A stretch of 64,000 bases of DNA from Rhodocyclales bacterium (lineage in GTDB: Bacteria; Pseudomonadota; Gammaproteobacteria; Burkholderiales; Rhodocyclaceae): the NCBI GenBank assembly GCA_028292505.1, contig JAQGMF010000038.1, positions 1 to 64,000 on the forward strand, read 5' to 3'. Position numbers and translations under genes: made by a program. The notes under the pieces were generated by a model. It made no database searches. It was not told the DNA's origin and was given only the letters and a program-made list of their open reading frames with translations. Positions 45,368-54,623 of the stretch are shown in pieces (the first letter of the stretch is position 1; each line of letters begins with the position of its first letter).

Positions 45368-45697
45368 ATGCAGATCAATGAAATCCGCCAACGCGTCACC
45401 AAGGTCGAACAAACCATCCACCGTGCAGCACAAGCGTGCCAGCAGGACAGCAGCGTCCCGCAACAATTGAAGCAATACGTGCAGCAACTGGACGAGCAAT
45501 CCAGCCAGGGCCAGCAGCTCATGCAAGGCGCCCAGGACGAATCGCGCATTCGCCAATACATCGACAATCTGGAAGCCCTCGGCGACCGCGCGAAACAGGC
45601 CTGTGAGCAATCGGCCGGCAAGGTCAATCAGGAATTGAAGAACGCGGTTTTGCAGGCCCATGACGAGTTGAGCAACCTGAAACGTCAATTGCACTAA
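45368..45697 (+). CDS. Small helical protein, unknown
   Basis: The 109-residue protein is almost wholly alpha-helical and Gln-rich (VTKVEQTIHRAAQACQQDSS, DEQSSQGQQLMQGAQDE), with coiled-coil character and no membrane segment. AAAAGGAGCAGG provides a good ribosome-binding site before ATG 45368. The layout resembles small stress-linked proteins that I cannot name with confidence. It sits beside dps, divergently. Confidence 0.68.
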   Translation: MQINEIRQRVTKVEQTIHRAAQACQQDSSVPQQLKQYVQQLDEQSSQGQQLMQGAQDESRIRQYIDNLEALGDRAKQACEQSAGKVNQELKNAVLQAHDELSNLKRQLH

Positions 45698-45772
45698 CAA
45701 GGTGGCACACACAGCCTCTTCAGCGAATATGCCTTTGGAATTTTGGCGCAACGCAGCTGACGTGTCTGTGAC

Positions 45773-45804
45773 AAGGGGCGGTGTCCTGCGGGATGCCGCC
45801 CCTT
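45773..45804. terminator. Bidirectional hairpin between convergent genes
   Basis: AAGGGGCGG (45773-45781) pairs perfectly with CCGCCCCTT (45796-45804) over a 14-base loop. It lies between the small helical protein gene and kdpE. There is no long T run on either side, so it may be a weak or Rho-assisted terminator. Confidence 0.65.
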
Positions 45805-45822
45805 ATGCATTCACCCGTGGAA

Positions 45823-46512
45823 TCACGACACCAACCGAAAGCCGACTGCGGTTTCGGTCAGCAGGTATTTGGGCTGCGTCGGATCATCTTCCAGCTTCTG
45901 CCGCAGATGCGCCATGTAGATGCGCAGATAGTGACTGCTTTCTACGTGCGACGGCCCCCACACATCGAGCAATAACTGGCGATGCGTCAGCACCTTGCCC
46001 GCGTTGGCAATGAGGCAGGTGAGCAGGCGATATTCCAGTGGCGTAAGGTGAATCTCCTGCCCGGCCTTTGTAACGACGCGCGCGACCAGGTCCACCGCCA
46101 CTTCGCCGAAACGGAAGACGGATTCGCGCGTATCGCTGCCTTGCGTGCGGCGCTGCGCCACACGCACGCGTGCCAGCAATTCGCCAACACCGAAGGGCTT
46201 GGTCAGGTAGTCATCGGCGCCCGCGTCGAGTGCCTCGATCTTGTCGGTCTCATCAGTACGCGCAGAGAGCACGATGACCGGCACGCTCGACCAGGTACGC
46301 AGATCGCGGATCAGGTCGACGCCATCGCCATCGGGCAAACCGAGATCGAGGATCAGCATGTCCGGCCGCCGCGTGCCCGCTTCGACGAGCCCCTGCTTCA
46401 CACCGCCCGCCTCGAACACGCGCCAGCCCTCGGCTTCGAGCGCGGTACGCACGAAGCGGCGGATCTGCGCTTCGTCTTCGATGACGACAACGGTACGGAC
46501 CGGCTCACTCAT
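45823..46512 (-). CDS. kdpE: Response regulator KdpE
   Basis: The 229-residue OmpR-type regulator has phospho-acceptor D56 in MLILDLGLPDGDGV, TKPFGVGELLARVRVAQRR after the receiver, and a winged-helix domain (LTPLEYRLLTCLIANAGKVL). It follows kdpD after 43 bp. KdpE activates kdpFABC under K+ limitation. Confidence 0.94.
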   Translation of the reverse strand: MSEPVRTVVVIEDEAQIRRFVRTALEAEGWRVFEAGGVKQGLVEAGTRRPDMLILDLGLPDGDGVDLIRDLRTWSSVPVIVLSARTDETDKIEALDAGADDYLTKPFGVGELLARVRVAQRRTQGSDTRESVFRFGEVAVDLVARVVTKAGQEIHLTPLEYRLLTCLIANAGKVLTHRQLLLDVWGPSHVESSHYLRIYMAHLRQKLEDDPTQPKYLLTETAVGFRLVS

Positions 46513-46555
46513 TTCGCAGCACTCACTGTGGACTCATTTGGAACTCATTTGGCAC

Positions 46556-49270
46556 TCATCTGACATACTCGTCTTCGTCTTGCGGCAAGGCTTCGGTCGG
46601 CATCTGCGGCGGCTCGCCGAGAGGCAAAGTGATCGTGAAGGTCGCGTCCGCCGCACTGGCCGGCTCGGCCACGATGCGCCCGCCATGCGCACCGATGATC
46701 GCACGGCAGATCGCCAGCCCGAGCCCGACGCCGGGCTTGTCTGACTCCTTCTCGCCACGTGCGAATTTCTCGAAGATGGCCTCTTCCTGTCCCGCTTGCA
46801 AGCCCGGCCCGTTGTCGGCGATGCTGATCTTCATCATGTCGCCCTGCGGCCCTGCGGTAATGCGCAGCGTGCTGCCGGGCGGCGTGTACTTGGCAGCATT
46901 CTCCAGCAGATTGCACAGCACGCGCTCGATCAGCACAGCGTCATAACGCAGCAGCGGCAGATCGGCCGCCATTTCCGTCTGCACATGATGCGCAGCCAGC
47001 GTGGTTTTCATCGCTGCGAGCGCCGTACCGACCACTTCCTCCACCGGCTGCCATTGGAGGTTGAGCTGGATGTCGCCGCTCTGGATGCGCGCCATGTCGA
47101 GCAGATTATTGATCAGCGCACCCATGCGCTTGGCCTCGACCTGAATGGCATCGGCCACGGTGCGTTGCGCATCTGACAGCGGCGGCGCGGTGAGCGGCAA
47201 GGTCTCGGCCAGTCCGTAGAGCACCGACAGCGGCGTACGCAGGTCATGCGACAAGGCAGACAGCAGCGAATTGCGCAGGCGCTCGGATTCGATGCGCAGC
47301 ACCGCCTCCTGCGCCACTTCGATGTAGTGCACACGCTCCAGCGCGATGGCGATCAGCGCGCCGAAGGTTTCGAGCTGGCGTCGCTGCTCAGGAATCATCA
47401 GGAAACGAGGATTGACGGGCTTGACCGCGAGCACGCCACGCGTGCGCATCGAGGTCTTCAGCGGCAGGTAGAGGAACGGGCTGCCCGGCAAGGTGTCGGT
47501 GGCGAGACCCGCAGGCAAGCCGCGATCGAAAGCCCATTGTGCCGTGCCGATATCGGCAGCAGCGCTCGTTACGGTCTGCAGCTTATTATGCGAATCGATT
47601 ACAAGCAACACAGCCTCGGCGCGGAACTCGCGCGCCACGGCCGCTTGCGCCATCTCGATGAGCGTCGGTGCTTCGAGCACGGTGGACATCTCTCGGGCGA
47701 ACTCGAACAAAGCGCGCGATCGCTCTTCGCGGCTCAGCGCAACATTGGCCTGAAAGCGCAGGCTGGCCGTCATCTGGCCGATGATGAGACCGACCGCAAG
47801 CATGACGACGAAGGTGACAAGGTATTGCACGTCTGACACAGCGAAAGACAGGCGCGGTGGTACGAAGAAGAAATCGAATGCGCCCACGCAGAGAAAGGCA
47901 GCCAGCACCGCCGGGCCGCGCCCGAGCCGCACCGCTACCAGCGCCACGACCATCAGGAACACCATGACGATATTGGCCAGATCGAAATAGTGGCGCAGCG
48001 GCGTCAGGAATAATGTTGCCAGCATACAGGCGGCTGTGGCCAGCAAATAGTCCCAGATGCGCACACTCTGGGCCTCTTCCGCTTCGCCCGACTCGCTGCG
48101 TGCCACCGGCATTTCGCGCCCATTCGACGCACCACGGCCGATTTCGAGAATATCGATATCCGGCGCGCGGCGTGCGAGGTACTCGTGCAGGCGATGCGTC
48201 CACGGCCATCTACCGGCGCCGGAGCGGCCGATGACAAGCTTGGAGAGGTTGTGCGAACGCGCGTAACCGATCAACCCTTCGGCGCCATCGTTAGCGGTGA
48301 GCACCGCCGTCGTCGCACCAAGTTCCTGCGCTAACTTGAGTGTGCGCAGAATGCGTTCGCGCTCCGCCCCCGAGCGCCGTTGCAATGCTGGCGTTTCGAC
48401 ATACGCAGCATGCCAGGCGACGTTAAGTTGGTTGGCAAGCCGCGCCGCACTGCGCACCACGTGCTCCGCCCCTGCATCGGGGCCGACCCCGCACAGCAAG
48501 GCCGCTTCTGTCTTCCACACGCCCGCGATGGACTGGTCGCTGCGATAGGCCTGCACCTCGTCTTCGATGCGATTGGCCGTGCGCCGCAGCGCCAGTTCGC
48601 GCAGGGCCATGAGGTTGCCCTTGCGAAAGAAATTCTGCGCCGCCTGCCCGGCCTTGTCGGCGACATACACCTTGCCCGCCTTGAGCCGCGCCAACAATTC
48701 ATCGGCGGGCAAGTCAACGAGTACGACCTCATCGGCGCTGTCGAAAAAAGTATCCGGCAAAGTTTCATTGACGCGAATGCCGGTAATGCCGCCGACCACG
48801 TCGTTGAGACTTTCGAGATGCTGCACGTTAAGCGTAGTGAATACGTCGATACCGGCCGCGAGCAGTTCCTCCACATCCTGCCAGCGCTTGGGGTGACGCG
48901 AGCCGGGCACATTGGAATGCGCCAGCTCGTCGACCAAGATCAGCGGCGGGTGCGCGGCCAGCGCCGCTTCCAGATCGAACTCCGCAAGCAGCTTGTCGCG
49001 ATACGGAATCTCTTTGGCCGGCAGCAGCGGCAGGCCTTCCGTGAGCGCGGCAGTTTCGCTGCGCCCATGCGTCTCGACGACGCCGACCAGCACGTCCCGA
49101 CCTTCGCTCTGCAACTTGCGCGCGGCGGCGAGCATGGTGAAAGTCTTGCCCACGCCCGCAGACGAACCGAAGTAAATACGCAGCCTGCCGCGCTCCGCTT
49201 GCGCGGCTTCGCGCTGTACGCGTTCGAGTAGCGTATCGGGGTTGGGGCGTTGGTTGGGTTGGGCGGGCAT
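46556..49270 (-). CDS. kdpD: Osmosensitive K+ channel sensor kinase KdpD
   Basis: The 904-residue protein is of usual KdpD length. The N-terminal KdpD domain has Walker A GSSAGVGKT (residues 35-43). A universal-stress-like domain (VIGRSGAGRWPW) comes next, then four close membrane helices, a GAF-like region and the kinase core with H675 in LSHDLRTPLSVL and GLGLAICRAI. It senses K+ and turgor. It is separated from kdpC by a 305-bp repeat-filled gap, so it may have its own promoter. Confidence 0.95.
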   Translation of the reverse strand: MPAQPNQRPNPDTLLERVQREAAQAERGRLRIYFGSSAGVGKTFTMLAAARKLQSEGRDVLVGVVETHGRSETAALTEGLPLLPAKEIPYRDKLLAEFDLEAALAAHPPLILVDELAHSNVPGSRHPKRWQDVEELLAAGIDVFTTLNVQHLESLNDVVGGITGIRVNETLPDTFFDSADEVVLVDLPADELLARLKAGKVYVADKAGQAAQNFFRKGNLMALRELALRRTANRIEDEVQAYRSDQSIAGVWKTEAALLCGVGPDAGAEHVVRSAARLANQLNVAWHAAYVETPALQRRSGAERERILRTLKLAQELGATTAVLTANDGAEGLIGYARSHNLSKLVIGRSGAGRWPWTHRLHEYLARRAPDIDILEIGRGASNGREMPVARSESGEAEEAQSVRIWDYLLATAACMLATLFLTPLRHYFDLANIVMVFLMVVALVAVRLGRGPAVLAAFLCVGAFDFFFVPPRLSFAVSDVQYLVTFVVMLAVGLIIGQMTASLRFQANVALSREERSRALFEFAREMSTVLEAPTLIEMAQAAVAREFRAEAVLLVIDSHNKLQTVTSAAADIGTAQWAFDRGLPAGLATDTLPGSPFLYLPLKTSMRTRGVLAVKPVNPRFLMIPEQRRQLETFGALIAIALERVHYIEVAQEAVLRIESERLRNSLLSALSHDLRTPLSVLYGLAETLPLTAPPLSDAQRTVADAIQVEAKRMGALINNLLDMARIQSGDIQLNLQWQPVEEVVGTALAAMKTTLAAHHVQTEMAADLPLLRYDAVLIERVLCNLLENAAKYTPPGSTLRITAGPQGDMMKISIADNGPGLQAGQEEAIFEKFARGEKESDKPGVGLGLAICRAIIGAHGGRIVAEPASAADATFTITLPLGEPPQMPTEALPQDEDEYVR

Positions 49271-49325
49271 GCGTTATGACATAAGTATATTTAAAATCAT
49301 ACTCCAGAAGTCCTTTACCAACGCT

Positions 49326-49484
49326 GCAGTCCCTCCCCGCGCGGGGAGGGTGGCCCGGCAGGGCCGGGAGAGGCGGAAGCGTGGATGCCTCTCCGAATGC
49401 CAGATGAAAATCCGGCAATGCGCGTGAGCTTTCCCCTCTCCCGGCCCTGACAGGCCACCCTCTCCCTAATGGAGAGGGGACTGC
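49326..49484. repeat. Fold-back repeat between kdpC and kdpD
   Basis: Two inverted arms of about 48-50 bp, GCAGTCCCTCCCCGCGCGGG... at 49326-49373 and ...CCTAATGGAGAGGGGACTGC at 49435-49484, are similar along their length (shared GAGGGTGGCC and CAGGGCCGGGAGAGG). The outer ends are GCAGTCCC/GGGACTGC. No coding character. Confidence 0.75.
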
Positions 49485-49521
49485 AATGCGCAGTGCCTCT
49501 AGCCAGTACTTCCCAAGCTGG

Positions 49522-49541
49522 ATTCCCGCCTTTGCGGGAAT
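49522..49541. repeat. dRS3-like repeat unit
   Basis: ATTCCCGCCTTTGCGGGAAT, an ATTCCC-N8-GGGAAT unit of family B, lies just beyond the kdpC stop. Confidence 0.75.
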
Positions 49542-49575
49542 GACGGAGAAGTATCCACCTGAATCTACATCAAAG

Positions 49576-50148
49576 TCATTTGAGTTGATCAAGCGCCAGA
49601 TTCAATGCAAGCACATTCACGCGCGGTTCGCCGAAAATACCGAAGGTCCGCCCTTCCGTATTGTGCGCGATCAGCGTCTGTACTGCGCTCACTTCCAGAC
49701 CGCGCAACCGCGCCACACGCCCTGCCTGATACATCGCCGCGGCCGGGCTGATATGCGGGTCCAGACCGCTCGCCGAAGTCGTTACAAGGTCTTGCGGCAC
49801 GGGCGCAGTATTACCTGGATCAGCCGCACGCAACGCTTCCACGCGTCCTTTCACCGCATCCAGCAAAGCGGGATTGCTCGGCGCAAGGTTCGAGCCACCC
49901 GATGCGGTGCCATTATTGGGCATTGGCCCGGTAGCGGACGGGCGACTCCAGAAATACTTCGGGTCACTGAAGGCCTGCCCGATCAGCGAAGAGCCGACCG
50001 GCTTGCCATCACGCATGACAAGACTGCCCGCAGCCTCGTGCGGAAAAGCGATTCGTGCCACGCCAGTCACGGCCAATGGGTAGATGAAACCTGTCAGCAC
50101 GGTAAGCAGCGCAAACAGGACAAGGGCAGGACGAAGAATGGATTTCAT
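49576..50148 (-). CDS. kdpC: K+-transporting ATPase subunit KdpC
   Basis: The 190-residue protein has one N-terminal membrane helix (ALVLFALLTVLTGFIYPLAV) and the KdpC blocks GSLIGQAFSDPKYFWSRPSA, PDIS-type SASGLDPHISPAAAMYQAGR and RTFGIFGEPRVNVLALNLAL. It stabilises the KdpFABC complex. A repeat-filled gap of 177 bp separates it from kdpB. Confidence 0.95.
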   Translation of the reverse strand: MKSILRPALVLFALLTVLTGFIYPLAVTGVARIAFPHEAAGSLVMRDGKPVGSSLIGQAFSDPKYFWSRPSATGPMPNNGTASGGSNLAPSNPALLDAVKGRVEALRAADPGNTAPVPQDLVTTSASGLDPHISPAAAMYQAGRVARLRGLEVSAVQTLIAHNTEGRTFGIFGEPRVNVLALNLALDQLK

Positions 50149-50180
50149 GATGATTTCCTTTAAACGACAACTCTTTGATT

Positions 50181-50321
50181 CGTCATCCCGGCCATCTTTG
50201 CGAACAGCGACGCTGCACGATGCTCCCCTCTCCCGCCTGCGGGAGAGGGGTTGGGGGAGAGGGTATGGCCGGGATCCAGCTCCACGCGACCGTCTGGATC
50301 CCGGCCTTCGCCGGGATGACG
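50181..50321. repeat. Composite repeat: family A3 (inverted) and family B
   Basis: CCCCTCTCCCGCCTGCGGGA at 50225-50244 plus GGGGTTGGGGGAGAGGG is family A in the opposite direction to the 10-kb copies, with its tail CGTCATCCCGGCCATCTTTG at 50181. The next part (CCGGGATCCAG ... CTGGATCCCGG, then GCCGGGATGACG) is a family B palindrome. It lies inside the kdp operon between kdpB and kdpC. Confidence 0.82.
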
Positions 50322-50325
50322 AGCT

Positions 50326-52404
<2,079 letters not shown>

Positions 52405-52421
52405 GACAACTCCTTTTGACC

Positions 52422-52500
52422 GTCATTCCCGCGAAAGCGGGAATCCACTTCTACGTGAGAGACGTGCCACCAAGTGGATTCCCGCTTTCGCGGGAATGAC
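52422..52500. repeat. Perfect 29-bp inverted repeat, family B
   Basis: Arms at 52422-52450 and 52472-52500, each including ATTCCCGCGAAAGCGGGAAT, are exact reverse complements around a 21-base spacer. It lies between kdpA and kdpB, inside the operon. Confidence 0.9.
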
Positions 52501-52511
52501 AATGTCTTGTT

Positions 52512-54323
52512 TTATGGCTTCACAAAAATCTGCAAATGCTCGACCACCGGCCCCAAGGCCAGCGCTGGCACATACGTCAGCGCGCCAACGAGCAACACCG
52601 AACCGATCACCAGCACCACGAACAGCGGTCCATGTGTCGGCATCGTTCCCACCGTCGGCTCGCTGCGCTGCTTGGCCGCCAACGACCCGGCTATCGCCAG
52701 CACCGGAACGATCATGCCGAAGCGGCCGATCCACACCGTGATGCCGAGCAACACGTTGTAGAACGGTGTATTCGCCGACAGGCCCGCGAAGGCGCTACCG
52801 TTGTTGTTGGCCGCAGACGAGAAGGCATACAGCACCTGCGAGAAGCCATGCGCGCCGGGGTTCGAAATGCCCGCCTTGCCCGGATCGAGCATCACCGCGA
52901 TAGCAGTACCTGTCAGCACCAGCAAGGGCGTGACGAGAATCGCGATCGACACCATCTTCATCTCGAAAGACTGGATCTTCTTGCCGAGATATTCCGGCGT
53001 GCGACCGATCATCAAGCCGGCGATGAACACACCGAGCACGGCGAACAACAACATGCCGTAGAGCCCCGAACCGACACCACCGAAGACCACCTCACCGAGC
53101 TGCATCAACAGCATCGACGTGAAGCCACCGAGCGGCATCAGCGAATCGTGCATCGCGTTAACCGCGCCGCAAGATGCCGCTGTCGTAATCGTCGCGAACA
53201 GCGCAGAGGCAATCGCACCGAAGCGCGTCTCCTTGCCTTCCAGATTGCCGCCCGAAATATCCACGCCCAGCGCGCCAATGCCCGGATTGCCGTGCGCCTC
53301 AGACCACAAGGCAAGCAGCGCAAAGCAAACGAACAAAATCGTCATCGCCGCGACAATGGCCCATCCCTGGCGCATATCACCCACCATGCGGCCGAAGGCA
53401 AAACACAGCGCCGCCGGGATCAGGAAGATCGACAGCATCTGCAGGAAATTCACGAACGGCGTGGGGTTTTCGTACGGGTGCGCCGAGTTCGCATTGAAGA
53501 AGCCGCCACCATTCGTGCCGAGCATCTTCACCGCCTCCTGCGAAGCCACCGGCCCCATCGGCAGCGTCTGCGTTTTCGTCGTCAGCTTCTCCGTGACGGG
53601 CTGGCCCTTCGCGTCCAGCACAGATGCGCCCGCCGCATCGACCTTGGGCTGCTCGTAACTCGACGTTTCAAGCGTCGCCACATCGTTGTACTTGTCGAAG
53701 TTCTGGATCACACCTTGCGACACGAGGAAGATCGCGAAGACAAATGACAACGGCAAGAGCACATACATCGTGCAACGTGTCAGGTCTACCCAAAGATTAC
53801 CCAAACCCGTGCCTATGCCGACCTTGCCGCCCGTATTGCGACGCGCGAAGCCGCGAATCAGCGCGAACACCACAGCCATCGCCGACACAGCCGAGAAGAA
53901 ATTCTGCACCGCCAGTGCCGTCATCTGCGTCAGATAACTCATCGTCGATTCGCCCGAATACCCCTGCCAGTTCGTATTCGTCACGAAGCTGACCGCCGTA
54001 TTGAAAGACGAGTCCGGCGACACCGCACCGAAGGCCTGCGGGTTGAGCGGCAGGAAGGCTTGCATGCGCTGCATGGCATACACCACCAGCGCGCCGATGG
54101 CACTGAAGACGATTAACGCAACGGCATATTTACGCCACGACATGTCCTCCTGCGGATCGACACCCGCGACGCGATACAGCCACGCCTCGACGCGCCCGAG
54201 CAGACGCCCTGCCGGGTTGGCATCAGCGCTTGCGACACGCGAAATGAATAGGCCCAGCGGATAGGCACAAACGAACAGCAGGACGAGAAAGACTGCGAGA
54301 TTGATGAGAGCCAGGGAGTCCAT
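52512..54323 (-). CDS. kdpA: K+-transporting ATPase subunit KdpA
   Basis: The 603-residue channel-like subunit has ten or so helices and K+-filter segments [19 protein letters not shown] and [39 protein letters not shown] and [14 protein letters not shown]. These are the four selectivity loops of the KdpA family. It starts 1 bp after the kdpF stop. Confidence 0.96.
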   Translation of the reverse strand: MDSLALINLAVFLVLLFVCAYPLGLFISRVASADANPAGRLLGRVEAWLYRVAGVDPQEDMSWRKYAVALIVFSAIGALVVYAMQRMQAFLPLNPQAFGAVSPDSSFNTAVSFVTNTNWQGYSGESTMSYLTQMTALAVQNFFSAVSAMAVVFALIRGFARRNTGGKVGIGTGLGNLWVDLTRCTMYVLLPLSFVFAIFLVSQGVIQNFDKYNDVATLETSSYEQPKVDAAGASVLDAKGQPVTEKLTTKTQTLPMGPVASQEAVKMLGTNGGGFFNANSAHPYENPTPFVNFLQMLSIFLIPAALCFAFGRMVGDMRQGWAIVAAMTILFVCFALLALWSEAHGNPGIGALGVDISGGNLEGKETRFGAIASALFATITTAASCGAVNAMHDSLMPLGGFTSMLLMQLGEVVFGGVGSGLYGMLLFAVLGVFIAGLMIGRTPEYLGKKIQSFEMKMVSIAILVTPLLVLTGTAIAVMLDPGKAGISNPGAHGFSQVLYAFSSAANNNGSAFAGLSANTPFYNVLLGITVWIGRFGMIVPVLAIAGSLAAKQRSEPTVGTMPTHGPLFVVLVIGSVLLVGALTYVPALALGPVVEHLQIFVKP

Positions 54324-54324
54324 G

Positions 54325-54414
54325 TCAAAAGTCCTCCGCTTTCACCAGGGCATACACGAGATAGATCAGCAGAGCCACCGACGTGACCGCGCCAAGAATG
54401 TAGAGCCAGCTCAT
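54325..54414 (-). CDS. kdpF: K+-transporting ATPase subunit KdpF
   Basis: A 29-residue single-helix peptide begins [20 protein letters not shown] and ends LVKAEDF. Both the length and the [12 protein letters not shown] ending are those of KdpF, the small stabilising subunit. The start overlaps the preceding small ORF as ATGA, and kdpA begins 1 bp after its stop. Confidence 0.88.
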   Translation of the reverse strand: MSWLYILGAVTSVALLIYLVYALVKAEDF

Positions 54415-54503
54415 TTGCGGGCCCCCAGTCTGTCGCATGCCAGGATGAGGAGATAGAGCAACACCGCGAGACCCGCGATGCCAGCAAGGTAGAGCGCATC
54501 CAT
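54411..54503 (-). CDS. Short membrane peptide leading the kdp operon
   Basis: A 30-residue frame, MDALYLAGIAGLAVLLYLLI then [10 protein letters not shown], forms one membrane helix with a basic end. CGGAGG lies 6 bases upstream of its ATG, a strong ribosome-binding site. Its stop overlaps the kdpF start by ATGA. It is too short for usual gene callers. It could be an extra small subunit or a translated leader. I know of similar unannotated ORFs before kdpF only in general terms. Confidence 0.65.
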   Translation of the reverse strand: MDALYLAGIAGLAVLLYLLILACDRLGARK

Positions 54504-54570
54504 GATTGCCTCCGACTGTTATGACAGTCCGAAGCTTAGGTATGGGCGTCTAATGATGTTGTTTAGGTGT

Positions 54571-54600
54571 GGGGGCGGGGTGTAAAGAATGTGTAAACAC
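54571..54600 (-). promoter_or_regulatory. Candidate KdpE-binding box upstream of kdp
   Basis: Read on the minus strand this is GTGTTTACACATTC then TTTACACCCCGCCCCC. The TTTACACCCCGCCC part parallels the T-rich/TTTACACCCCGCC site bound by KdpE before E. coli kdpFABC as I recall it. It lies about 70 bp before the first start codon. Confidence 0.55.
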
Positions 54601-54623
54601 AGAGCAGAACAGCAGAGAAAGAG

